From: Strigamia acuminata
Taxonomy: Eukaryota; Arthropoda; Chilopoda; Geophilomorpha; Linotaeniidae
NCBI GenBank assembly: GCA_949358305.1
Contig: OX442317.1
Span: forward strand, 1,364,001-1,428,000
DNA: 64,000 bases
Reading direction: 5' to 3'
Shown in pieces: positions 52,047 to 61,050 of the stretch. The translations under genes and the position numbers were made by a program. The notes beneath the pieces were generated by a model. That model was given only the letters and a program-made list of their open reading frames with translations, was not told the origin of the DNA and made no database searches. Every line of letters starts with the position of its first letter. Position 1 is the stretch's first letter.

Positions 52047-53287
52047 GAATCTTCAAGCCGCCGTTTGTTCGTATTACGACTTGGAATCGCCGAAGGATCG
52101 GTTGCCCACGATGTCGTTCGTTCGAGATGTTACGGTTGGAGAAGGAGAGTCGGTGCCACCGAGTACGAAGTTCGTCAAGACGTGGAAGTTACAAAATTGT
52201 GGTGTGCATTTAGTTGGATTAGAGTTTGGATTTGAATTTGATTTAAGTGTGTGTGTGTTTTTTGGGTGTGGAAATGGTCGAGTGCAAGTTGAAGATTGTG
52301 TTTGCGGGTTATGTAATAACCCGCAATATATTTTCTTCATGTTTTTGTGAAATTTGATGTTTGTTTTAGTGCTTTTTAAAATTTGATGAAGATTTCTCTA
52401 TTTTTTATGTCGATATTTTTAAAATACAAAATGGGAATTTTTATATTTTGATAATTTTTTTTGAGTTTTAATACAAATTGTTGTAATTTTGGATATTTTT
52501 AGTTGAAATTATTGTAAATTTTGATATTTTTAGCTGAAATTATTGCAATTTTTGATATTTTCGCTTGAAATTATTGATATTTTTGATATTTTCAGTTGAA
52601 ATTATTGATATTTTTTATATTTTCAATAGAAATTATTGACATTTTTGATATTTTCATTAGAAATTATTGACATTTTTGATATTTTCATTAGAAATTATTG
52701 ACATTTTTGATATTTTCATTAGGAATTATTGATATTTTTGATATTTTTAGTTGAAATTATTGACATTTTTGATATTTTCAATTGAAATTATTGACATTTT
52801 TGATACTTTCAATAGAAATTATTGACATTTTTAACATTTTTATTAGAAATTGAATTTTTGATATTTTCATTGGAAATTATTTAAATTTGTGATATTTCTC
52901 AACATTGAAATAGGTGAGGAACAGTGGCCACCTGGGTGTTCCTTGAGGTACACGCAAGGAGACTGTTTGAGCAGCCAAGATCGCATCATGGTGGAACCGT
53001 TAAAAGCATTCGAAATAGCCGACGTGAGCTTAGAAATGTGCAGTCCCGACAAGGCGGGCATTTACCAAGGACAATGGCGAATGTTTACAGCTACAGGTTC
53101 ACCGTTCGGAGGTAACCACACCAAATTTTAATCTATTAATCCTATTAATTTATATTCGATTGCAGATGTTATTTGGATGATTATCACTGTTGCTGAGGGC
53201 GGCATTTTGGGTTTGACTCAGCAAATGTCGCAGTTAAATGAGTTAGGAACATCACAACAAATGGAAAATAGTAATCAATCTTATAAT
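52047..53287 (+). CDS. ILRUN: ILRUN (C6orf106) homologue, 5' part up to the transposon insertion
   Basis: Three exons: 52047-52201, 52914-53111 and 53166-53287, all GT-AG and phase-consistent. They encode NLQAAVCSYYDLESP (end of the UBA-like region). The NBR1-type Ig-like domain follows: MSFVRDVTVGEGESVPP, FVKTWKLQNCGEEQWPPG, EIADVSLEMCSPDKAGIYQG, QWRMFTATGSPFGDVIWMII and EGGILGLTQQMSQL. Human ILRUN is a nuclear inhibitor of IRF3-dependent cytokine transcription; the invertebrate role is unknown. The first exon with the UBA-like N-terminus is not seen upstream, where MAT1 and SMN exons lie. Exon 3 runs to SYN and is then broken by a copia element. Read-through reaches a TAG about 15 bases into the LTR, which removes the NPFA region and C-terminus. 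Confidence 0.92.
52440..52890 (+). repeat. 31-bp AT-rich minisatellite in an ILRUN intron
   Basis: The 712-bp intron 52202-52913 contains about 13 imperfect tandem copies of a 31-bp unit built from GAAATTATTGACATTTTTG and ATATTTTCATT. Copies at 52,629 and 52,660 are exactly 31 bp apart. Outer copies are more degenerate. The unit is nearly G/C-free. It expands this intron to about ten times the length of its neighbours. Confidence 0.88.
53283..53287 (+). repeat. Target-site duplication ATAAT (left)
   Basis: The five bases ATAAT directly precede the left LTR and recur at 57,997-58,001 directly after the right LTR. Five-base duplications are typical of Ty1/copia integrases. The duplicated bases belong to the ILRUN codons TAT-AAT (YN). 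Confidence 0.95.
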
Positions 53288-53437
53288 TGTTATATTTCGT
53301 AGAATAAAAAGTCAGTTTGAAGAGGAGAAAACAGAAACAACCTTTTACTCGGCAAGAATAATACAAAGTGTGAAAAGAAACAACGGCACGCGACGTGCAC
53401 TATATTATTGGATTGAGCATGCGCAATTACCCCAACA
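53288..53437 (-). repeat. Copia 3' LTR (element orientation)
   Basis: This 150-bp LTR has TG...CA ends. Every base I compared by eye matches the other LTR. It is unusually short for an LTR. In ILRUN orientation it introduces an in-frame TAG shortly after the junction. Because the element lies on the minus strand, this copy follows gag-pol. Confidence 0.95.
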
Positions 53438-53448
53438 AATCCCCCGTT
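53438..53448 (-). other. Polypurine tract of the copia element
   Basis: On the minus strand, immediately before the 3' LTR, the sequence reads ACGGGGGATT followed by the LTR start TGTTGG. A G-rich purine run at this exact place is the expected plus-strand primer site. It is short, and the two T residues next to the LTR are unusual. Confidence 0.6.
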
Positions 53449-53533
53449 AATTGTGAATGCTCGCACAAAGTTCAACGAAAAAATCAAGAAACAACTGTAT
53501 TCGTATTTTAAAACTATGCTTAAAAATAAATCT

Positions 53534-56500
53534 TCAATCTTCAATCCTTTCAATCGATTTGACTCCAAGCGCGTGGCGACTCATGTTCATCTTTGCTATC
53601 GGGACGGCCTTGGTTAGAAAATCCACAATCAGGTCTTCTGACGGGACGTGGACCAGGTGTACATTCCCCAACTTGACCTCTTGGCGGACGTACATCAAAT
53701 ACTTGTTCAAGTGTTTGGTCCTACCATGTTGGTTCGATCCACAGATGGTCTGGATCGCTGGCAAACAGTCCGTACTGATCGGTATGCTTCGGGGTACGGA
53801 TTCTGTTTGTCCGAGCTCGCACAAGAGACCACGTGCCCACTTCAGGGTTTTCAGCAGGTCGCACATGGCGAGCGTCTCGCTTTCACACGTTGAAAGCGCG
53901 ATCAAACTCTGCTTTCTTGTTTTCCAGCAGACGGTGGCTTCCCCGATCTTGACAAGGAAACCCGAGTAAGATTTGGCGTCCTTTGCCGTGTTCCAACTTG
54001 CATCGCAGAACCCGTGTAGTTTTCCCCCTTGTGATGGAAAAAATAGGCGCATATCCTGCGTACGCTTGAGGTAACTCAACACTCGTTTTATGGCGTTGAA
54101 ATGAATTTGCCTCGGACTCCTCGAATAAGTAGACAGCTTGCTGACGGCGAAGGAAATGTCAGGGCGTGACACAATCATGAGATGCATAATGGAGCCCAAA
54201 ATTTGTTGAAAAATGGTGCACTCCACCTCCGGCGATTCTCCGTAAACGTCCAAATCCTGCCCCACGACAAGAGGGGTAAGCGCTTTGGCTCGGTCATCCG
54301 GAGAAAAACGCTGGAGTACTTCTTTGATGTATTTTTGCTGCCCAATCCAAATCCCATCATTGGTAATTTCGATTTCCATGCCCAGCAAATAGCGAATTTC
54401 ACCGAGATCCACAAGTTCGAAGACCTTTTCAAGACCTCTCATTAGCCACTTCATAATGGTTTTTCCCCTGTATCCCGCGGCCATGTCGTCGACGTAAATG
54501 CTAAGGATGACAAATTCGGTGCCTCTTCTGTAAATATATACACAATTATCATTAATGAGTGGCAACAGGCCAATTTCCTGCAGTTCCTCGTCCAGGCGCT
54601 CGTTCCAGCAGCGCCCAGATTGGCGCAAGCCGTACAAGCTTCTTTCGAGTTGACAAACTTCATCGTCGCCTTCTTCAAAACCTTCCGGTTGAATCATAAA
54701 AATTTCTTCACTGAGTCTTCCGTGAAGATAGGCAGTTTTTACATCAAACTGCCTGGTTTTGAGTTTGAGTGTTGCAACCATGTTGAGAAAAATGCGCAGA
54801 GATTCCATTCGGACGACAGGTGAAAATGTTTCCGTGTAATCGATCCCAGGCCTTTGCGAGCACCCCACGGCGACCAAACGAGCTTTATACTTGTTGATGC
54901 TGTTGTCAGAATTCAATTTTATTCTGAAAATCCATTTGCTGCGTATGGTTTTCATGTGGGGTTGCCGCTTGACGAGTTTCCAGACTTTGTTGACGTGAAG
55001 AGAATCCATCTCACTCTTCATTGCTTCAACCCATTTCTCCCTGTCTGGACACCCCATCGCTTCAGCGTAGGTCTCTGGTGTGAACAGCTCCTCCGTGGCA
55101 AGATTCGCAGCTTCACGCTGGTCCATTAGGCGCTGTGAGCGTCGTACGCCCGTCTCAACCAGGTGCTGTTCCCGTTCCCGCATCTCCAACTCGTGGCGCA
55201 AGTTTGTCGCTTCAGCCGTCGCGCCCCTTGGTCGACCAACAGGACGGTTTGGCTCTGGTTCTTCGTCGTGCGCAGGGACATCTGCGTCGCGCGCATTTGC
55301 AACGTCGCGCGCATTTGCAACGTCGCGCGCATTTGCATTTGCAGGATCAACTTGCTTTTCAAAAGTTGGTTCGTCCATGAATATCTCTGCCTCGTGTCTT
55401 GCGCAAAAACGTTGATCGTCAAAATCACTTCGTTTGAGGCGGAAAAAATCGGCTCCGCGCGTGAATTCATCAAATACTACGGATCTTGCTTCGACTATGT
55501 CGTCAGTCTCTGGATCAAAAACTCGATAAGCCTTGCGGTCAGTGGCGTATCCAACGAAAATTCCTTGTCTTGCTTTGCTGTCAAGTTTGCGCCTTTGTTG
55601 CGCAGGAACGTGTGCCCATGCCTTGCATCCAAAAATACGAAGGTATGCCACCGTTGGCTTGCGCTGCGACCATATTTCCGCTGGGACCACGTTTCCATTC
55701 GGTTTGGTCATTACTCGATTTTTGACGTGTACGACTGTCGCAAGCGCCTCGGCCCAAAAACGTAATGGCAGTTTGGATTCCAGCAGTAGTGATCTCGTAG
55801 ACTCGATGAGTGTCCGGTTGCTGCGTTCCGCGATTCCATTGCTAGAGGCGTTGTACGGGACCGTCAACTCGTGTTTGATGCCCTGCTCTTCGCAAAAACC
55901 ACGGAATTCGTTGTTGACAAACTCTCCGCCGTTATCCGTCCGTAGGCGACGTAACTCGTGTCCAGTCTGTCGCTCATTGAGGGCTTTGAAAGCCTTAAAG
56001 AAGGTGAAGCTCTGAGATTTCTCTTTCAAAAAATACGAAAATTTCATTCTCGAAAAATCGTCCGTAAGAATCATTGCGAATCTGCTGCCCGACAGAGAAG
56101 GAACTTGGAAAGGCCCCACAAGATCAGCGTGGACGAGTTCCAGAGTTTTCTGGGACTGCTTTCCTTTTATGCGTTTGAAGGGGGTCTTGGTCATCTTGCC
56201 CTGCACGCACGAAGAGCACGTTGGCAGTTGTTCATCTTTAAACTTCAGCCCATGTACCACTTCTTGGTCGCGCATCTTGACAAGAGTTCTTTGGCCGACA
56301 TGGCACAAACGTCCGTGCCACAACTCTTTCTCGCTCACGTGTCCAGCTTCAGCGACTGGCTGATCTGCGCCGCTCACGTCGTCCGCCAGGCACGCATTTT
56401 CGTGCTGCGTCTCCATCAAGAACAAGTTCCCACTTTTGGTACCTTGCGCAATGGTCTCGCCAGTTGGGTCAACGACGTTGGCGACATCCTTCTCAAAAAA

Positions 56501-57682
56501 TACCTTGTACTGTCGCGCAGTCATTTTGAAAACCGATAAAAGATTGCCTTTCAGGTCGGGGACGTACAGAGCATCGAGCAATGATATTTCCGTCCATTCA
56601 GATTGTGATTTCCGACATTTGACAACGACGGTGCCTCTTCCCTTGGCTACGAGCTCCACGCCCTGTTTTGCCGTCGTGACAATCGTTTCGTCCTCTTCGA
56701 ACGTTACGAACCAGTCGCGTCGACAGGTCATGTGCGTTGATGCACCCGAGTCGAGCACCCATCCCGAACGGCTCGCATTGTCGCCAAAAACGACAACAAA
56801 AGCGTGATGTTTGGGCTTTTTGTCAGCGCCTCCTGGCGACGAATCTGCGACGTAAGCATGATGCGGAGCTTGCGTCTGCGCGACTTTTGCCGTCTCCTTG
56901 GCTTGGGTTTTTGGTCGTTTTTCCGGATAACGCGCCCAGCAATTTTTTGCAATGTGGCCTGCCTTTCCGCATTCATAACAAGCCGCTTTACCTTCAGTCC
57001 GTGACTTTCTCCCGCCAGAGTTCTTCCCGACGACTGCTTTGAAAGCTGCTGTCGTCACCGCCGAAGTCCCCTGGGTTGATGAGCTCAACTGCTCTTCGAG
57101 GAGCAAAGAACTACGGAATTCGTCAAACGTCGCATCCGGTCTCGAACGAAAATCCCGCGCTATATGGATGAATTTGGCGTTTAGCCCCAACGACGCGTAC
57201 AGAACGACTTCCTGATCCGGAGTGTCTCGTCCTACAGCCTTGGCTTTGGCCTGTGTTGCTAAGGCCCGATTTAGATAGCCGTCAAGACTTTCCTCCGCGC
57301 GCATCCGCAGCTTTCCCAACTCGATACCTGCATCGATGCGCTTTCGTACTGTCGTACCCGCGTGCCGTTTCTTCAAGATTTCCCAAACAGCTTTTGCGTG
57401 CTTTTCGCCGAGGCAGCAAACCGCTTGTTGCTCAGAAATAGTAAGCACAATAATTCCAAGTGCCTCGCTATTTTGTTTGGCCCATTTCTCGTACGCCTTC
57501 TCTTTGGCGTCGTAATCCGCATCTGCTGGATCTCCCGGTTTTTCCGGTTCTTGTTCAGTAAGTGCGCCACTTAGCCCTTTCGCGGACAAAAGTGCTTCGA
57601 GCTTATATTGCCAAACAAAATAGTTGTCCACGTTTAACTGGTCGATTCTATTTAGCGACCCACCAGCAATTGTGTCCGCCAT
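53534..57682 (-). CDS. Copia Gag-Pol polyprotein, intact
   Basis: From MADTIAGG (ATG 57682) to the stop at 53534 the protein has 1,382 residues with no break. It starts with a Gag domain (about 10-200). The nucleocapsid zinc knuckle is CYECGKAGHIAKNC (235-248). The aspartic protease has DSGAS at 311-315. The pre-integrase HH-CC region is H456/H461 with C489/C492. The integrase core has D520, D583 and E619 (35 residues between the last two). An ARDVAN-type 7-residue repeat at about 783-801 lies in the IN-RT linker. The reverse transcriptase has YVDD at 1063-1066 and RNase H has D1227, E1267 and D1305. One frame encodes everything, as in Drosophila copia. The frame is also open upstream into the LTR (to 57925), but MADT lies past the primer site and is the likely start. 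Confidence 0.95.
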   Translation of the reverse strand: MADTIAGGSLNRIDQLNVDNYFVWQYKLEALLSAKGLSGALTEQEPEKPGDPADADYDAKEKAYEKWAKQNSEALGIIVLTISEQQAVCCLGEKHAKAVWEILKKRHAGTTVRKRIDAGIELGKLRMRAEESLDGYLNRALATQAKAKAVGRDTPDQEVVLYASLGLNAKFIHIARDFRSRPDATFDEFRSSLLLEEQLSSSTQGTSAVTTAAFKAVVGKNSGGRKSRTEGKAACYECGKAGHIAKNCWARYPEKRPKTQAKETAKVAQTQAPHHAYVADSSPGGADKKPKHHAFVVVFGDNASRSGWVLDSGASTHMTCRRDWFVTFEEDETIVTTAKQGVELVAKGRGTVVVKCRKSQSEWTEISLLDALYVPDLKGNLLSVFKMTARQYKVFFEKDVANVVDPTGETIAQGTKSGNLFLMETQHENACLADDVSGADQPVAEAGHVSEKELWHGRLCHVGQRTLVKMRDQEVVHGLKFKDEQLPTCSSCVQGKMTKTPFKRIKGKQSQKTLELVHADLVGPFQVPSLSGSRFAMILTDDFSRMKFSYFLKEKSQSFTFFKAFKALNERQTGHELRRLRTDNGGEFVNNEFRGFCEEQGIKHELTVPYNASSNGIAERSNRTLIESTRSLLLESKLPLRFWAEALATVVHVKNRVMTKPNGNVVPAEIWSQRKPTVAYLRIFGCKAWAHVPAQQRRKLDSKARQGIFVGYATDRKAYRVFDPETDDIVEARSVVFDEFTRGADFFRLKRSDFDDQRFCARHEAEIFMDEPTFEKQVDPANANARDVANARDVANARDADVPAHDEEPEPNRPVGRPRGATAEATNLRHELEMREREQHLVETGVRRSQRLMDQREAANLATEELFTPETYAEAMGCPDREKWVEAMKSEMDSLHVNKVWKLVKRQPHMKTIRSKWIFRIKLNSDNSINKYKARLVAVGCSQRPGIDYTETFSPVVRMESLRIFLNMVATLKLKTRQFDVKTAYLHGRLSEEIFMIQPEGFEEGDDEVCQLERSLYGLRQSGRCWNERLDEELQEIGLLPLINDNCVYIYRRGTEFVILSIYVDDMAAGYRGKTIMKWLMRGLEKVFELVDLGEIRYLLGMEIEITNDGIWIGQQKYIKEVLQRFSPDDRAKALTPLVVGQDLDVYGESPEVECTIFQQILGSIMHLMIVSRPDISFAVSKLSTYSRSPRQIHFNAIKRVLSYLKRTQDMRLFFPSQGGKLHGFCDASWNTAKDAKSYSGFLVKIGEATVCWKTRKQSLIALSTCESETLAMCDLLKTLKWARGLLCELGQTESVPRSIPISTDCLPAIQTICGSNQHGRTKHLNKYLMYVRQEVKLGNVHLVHVPSEDLIVDFLTKAVPIAKMNMSRHALGVKSIERIED

Positions 57683-57821
57683 CAGAATATGTTCGAATTG
57701 CGACGACGTTCGAATTACGAGTCCCAAAAATAAGCCTTGCCTCCCAATCCGTTTCGTCTCAGCAACGTTCTTAATTCTCTCGAAAAAACCGTTTATCAAG
57801 CGAGGGTAGATGCTTTTTCGG

Positions 57822-57843
57822 CAAAACCAATCCTCTGCTACCA
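57822..57843 (-). other. Primer-binding site (initiator tRNA-Met type)
   Basis: Three bases inside the 5' LTR, the minus strand reads TGGTAGCAGAGGATTGGTTT. This is the complement of the 3' end of animal initiator Met-tRNA (ending ...CCTCTGCTACCA), with one inserted T by my comparison. Match length is about 14 contiguous bases and continues after the insertion. Drosophila copia instead uses an internal fragment of the same tRNA, so this lineage primes from the mature 3' end. Confidence 0.75.
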
Positions 57844-57846
57844 ATT

Positions 57847-57996
57847 TGTTATATTTCGTAGAATAAAAAGTCAGTTTGAAGAGGAGAAAACAGAAACAAC
57901 CTTTTACTCGGCAAGAATAATACAAAGTGTGAAAAGAAACAACGGCACGCGACGTGCACTATATTATTGGATTGAGCATGCGCAATTACCCCAACA
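57847..57996 (-). repeat. Copia 5' LTR (element orientation)
   Basis: This is the 150-bp partner of 53288-53437, with the same TGTTAT...CCAACA ends and no difference found by eye. It lies upstream of gag-pol on the minus strand and should hold the element's promoter. It is followed on its right by ATAAT and the rest of the ILRUN exon. Confidence 0.95.
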
Positions 57997-58299
57997 ATAA
58001 TCCTTTTGCATATAATAATCCGAAATTTGATGGAAGTGAGTTCTATTAAAATTTTGGATCACTTTGGCGTTTCTAACAACCTTTTTCTTATTTTTCTTTT
58101 TTTTTTCTTTTTTTTTTTTCGTTTGTTTATTTTTTTAAAGTAGCGATCCAACAACAGTATAATTCTGTAAGAACGAGTCTGATACAGGTTGTGCGTGCTA
58201 ATTGTGCGACGTTGAACGAGGTTTTGATGCATTTTTGTTTGTCTTTTGCAGGAAAATGATTCGAACTGCACTTCGAATAGCGACGAAATGATTCAGTGA
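57997..58299 (+). CDS. ILRUN: ILRUN homologue, 3' part after the transposon
   Basis: After the second ATAAT the interrupted exon resumes in the same frame. Removing element and one duplication gives QSYNPFAYNNPKFDG, and NPFA is also present in human ILRUN after the Ig-like domain. The exon ends at 58035 with donor GTGAGT. The next exon starts at 58141 (AIQQQYNS). It ends at a good GTAAGA donor (58166) or a poorer one at 58187; both keep phase. The last exon 58252-58299 encodes ENDSNCTSNSDEMIQ-stop. The tail is short and Asn/Ser-rich compared with the human protein. In this allele these exons are separated from the start by 4.7 kb of antisense retroelement. Confidence 0.85.
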
Positions 58300-59322
58300 C
58301 ATTTAAGTTTAAATTTCTTTTGTTTGTTTCTTGTATTTGAAATACTTTTCTTCGTTTTTGTTTTGAGTTTTAGAATTTTCTGTTTAGAATTATTATTTCA
58401 TTATTTTTTCTCTCTCTCTATCTCTCTCAAAATTTATATATGTTTAAGTCTCACTTTAAAAGAAATTTTATTTTACGTTGAAGAACTGTGATGTACAAAA
58501 AGAAGAAAAAAAAATAGTAAACAATGATAAAATCAAATTTATATTTTTTAAAGACTCAAAAAGGTTTTCAGTTGGAGAATTTCTCAGGTGATTTTCAATT
58601 TCTGTTTTTGGCGGACATTTGTGCGGTTAGAAATTAAGGAAAAATGATTAAAAGTACTTAAAGAAATTAAATGAACATGAAAAAAAGAAAACAATATGTA
58701 CGCTAATATTTTTTTGGGATGGAATGGAATGGAACGAGGCTGACTTGTGAGTTTCCTTAGATTTGAAAGATGAAAGTGTTTGATGATTATAAATTGTAAA
58801 AAGTAATCTTTGAAATTGTATGCTTGTGCTTGATTGTGTGGTTTATTTTAAATTAAAGGAAATTAGATAATTATTACAATTAATGACCTTTTACTATTAT
58901 TATTTTCAAATTTTTTAATTTTATTTTCAACACATTTCTGCAACTTTTAGATGTTGGGCATATTTTTGCACCAACTGCATCAGATTCAATGACGCTTTAT
59001 TTATTAGAATGATTCTGATTTTGTCTACCAGAGGAAAACATGGAACCGGAAGTTTTCGCATTTGCGCGAATTTTGTTTTGAATTTAGGCCTCTTTTTTTG
59101 TCGTTCGTCCGTTTTTGAACGAGAACCGAGTTATTCTTATCAAATGCCGCTGGAACAAACAAAATGATGCGTTCAATCACTTGATCGATAAGTGGGTAAG
59201 AAAAGTCGATACTGAAATACCAGAAAGAAAAATAAAATAAGATATCTACGTTGACGTAAATTTAATTTCTTGCTAAATTTTTCTTATTATTTCTACTCGA
59301 CAGCAGTTATTTCTTACTTAAG
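58300..59322. other. AT-rich intergenic region between ILRUN and the DUF229 gene
   Basis: About 1 kb with no coding structure that I can support. It begins with the ILRUN 3'UTR, including T-rich runs and a (TC) tract at about 58,410. It ends with the 5' flank of the DUF229 gene. A pyrimidine-rich acceptor-like sequence, TTCTACTCGACAG, lies 19 bp before its ATG; this could be a trans-splice site or 5'UTR intron end. No RNA gene was recognised. Confidence 0.5.
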
Positions 59323-60824
59323 ATGATCAAGTTTAACTTTAAGTTAATCGGCATTTTCACAACGGTGCTGGTAATCAGCATCACGTGCCTTAACTTCTAC
59401 ATCAAGATCGACTCACCGGGCAACCAGGTTGCAGTCACCAGGACCCAAGGACGCCAAGACTCACCCGAAAAGTTTACAATCTTCACCCCCGGATGCAAAA
59501 TCCCAAAACTCGACCCCTACCACCCGTCGGTCCTCCGACACATCAAAGACTACACCGACAAACACCTCGCATGCAACAGCACGCCCATGGTGCTCGCGAC
59601 CGACGACCAAGCGCTCAAAATCAACACAAATCACCCGTCCTACAATGCCAGCACCAAATGCTACTACAAAAACATCTTCCGCTCGAGCGAAAACACCAAC
59701 GCGTACTCCAGCCCGCAATTACTGCCCATGGCTTGGAAAGAGTTTGAACGGCGCGGCTACCGCACGCTCTTCGCCGAGGACTGCTACTGGATAGCCACCT
59801 TCAACTACCTCACGCGTGGCTTCGGAAATCAGCCGACCGACTACTACATGCGTCCGTTTTCCATCGCCTTCGACCAGTCGGAGATGCGGAAACACTTGAC
59901 CAAGGGCTGCTTTCACGGGCGCACGGAGGCCTGGGTCGTCTACAAGTGGGTCGTCGACTTTTTCAACCGTTTCCCCACCGATCCTACGTTTTTCTCACGA
60001 GACTCAGCCACGACGCTTACAACACGGTCGCCTACTACGACAAATCAGTCCATGACTTCCTTCTCGCGCTCAGAGACGGCGGACACTTAAACCGGACCAT
60101 CGTGTTCTTCGTGAGCAACCACGGCTATCGGTACCAAGGGATCCGCACCACCTACGTGGGACACTTGGAGGACAAGCTTCCGTATTTTTTCTTTCTTTTG
60201 CCCAAGTGGTTCCCCAAGACGTACCCGGAGCACTACGCCAACATGAAGCTGAACGAGAGACGGCTGACCACGCCGTTGGACATGCACGCGACGATGATGA
60301 ACATTGCTCGTGGGCTGGGGCCTGCAACCACGCCCGATCCGAGCAGTCGCAGCGTGAGTTTGTTCGCGCCGGTTTCGCTCAACAGGACGTGCGGGGTGGC
60401 TAATATACCGTCGAAGTACTGCACGTGTTTCGAGCGCAAGCGGATGTCGGTGGAGAGCGACTCGGCAAACACCGGCGCCAGTTTGCTCGTCGGAAACATC
60501 AATAGGAGGATTTCGGGAGCGAAGAACGCGTGCGCAAGGTTGGAGCTGCAGCAGATAGTCGATGTGTCGGCGTACGAAGTGGTCATCGATCGGACGAAAA
60601 AGGAATTGTACACGAATTTTCTAATAACTTTTGTGGTGAAGCCTAGCATGGCGATTTTTCAAGGGATCGCGCTGTTTAATCACAAGACTCGCGAGTACAC
60701 GGCGGAGAAGAATATTGGTCGGCTCAACACCTCTGGCAATGAGCGATTGTGCATTCACGACCCGCAGCTCAGGCTGTTTTGTTACTGTAGCATCATCTTC
60801 GATGCTGATTCCATGACCGTATGA
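59323..60824 (+). pseudogene. DUF229-family membrane-anchored protein, frameshifted
   Basis: Start ATG 59323; residues about 8-28 form a signal anchor (LIGIFTTVLVISITCLNFYI). The DUF229 landmarks follow: WKEFERRGYRTLFAEDCYW, FNYLTRGF with PTDYYMRPF, then ISHDD-like LSHDAYNT, FVSNHGYRYQGIR, LEDKLPYFFFLLPKWF, TTPLDMHATM and a Cys-rich end (LCIHDPQLRLFCYC). DUF229 belongs to the alkaline-phosphatase/sulfatase-like superfamily and is expanded in nematodes; substrates are unknown. The frame breaks in a T5 run at 59,989-59,993. One extra T would fuse both halves to about 500 residues. The segment that normally carries the metal-binding nucleophile motif (xxGxDSxSRxNF-type) before the NTFPN region is not visible, so an internal deletion is likely. 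It may be a pseudogene or contain a sequencing error. Confidence 0.75.
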
Positions 60825-61050
60825 TGAAATCATTTTTTGGAGTTTATCTTAGGAAGGGCGGCTTTCTTTTTGATACCGGAAGCAGAGTTTGTGACCAATC
60901 AAAAATGAGCAATTATAATAAACCACTAGGTGCACTCGATTCATTTTTGGAGAGGCAAAATATACACTTTTAGTGCCACAATGTGCAATCGAAATGCAAA
61001 ATTGATTGACACGCAATTTGTGAGTATTTATTGACTCTTACTTAAGGAGA
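60735..61050 (+). repeat. Segmental duplication, copy 1 (3' end of DUF229 gene)
   Basis: The last codons and about 230 bp of 3' flank match 63,027-63,300 by eye. Shared blocks are GACCCGCAGCTCAGGCTGTT, GTTTGTGACCAATC, GGTGCACTCGATTCATTTTT and TTTATTGACTCTTA. The coding part is most similar; the flank carries several indels. Confidence 0.85.

Larger units (their letters stand above)
53288..57996 (-). mobile_element. Complete Ty1/copia LTR retrotransposon inserted in ILRUN
   Basis: The element is 4,709 bp and oriented antisense to ILRUN. Two 150-bp LTRs (53288-53437 and 57847-57996), each starting TGTTAT and ending CCAACA, look identical. ATAAT duplications flank them. Internal order on the minus strand is primer-binding site, one long gag-pol frame, polypurine tract, 3' LTR. 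Integrase precedes reverse transcriptase, which defines copia rather than gypsy. Identical LTRs and an unbroken 1,382-codon frame indicate very recent insertion and possible autonomy. It has split a coding exon of ILRUN. Confidence 0.97.

Noticed and set aside
53457-57774. Many plus-strand frames inside the copia element.
   Set aside because: They are antisense shadows of the intact gag-pol frame.
57683-57925. Upstream extension of gag-pol to an ATG inside the LTR.
   Set aside because: It would translate through the primer-binding site and LTR. MADTIAGG begins the Gag-like sequence.
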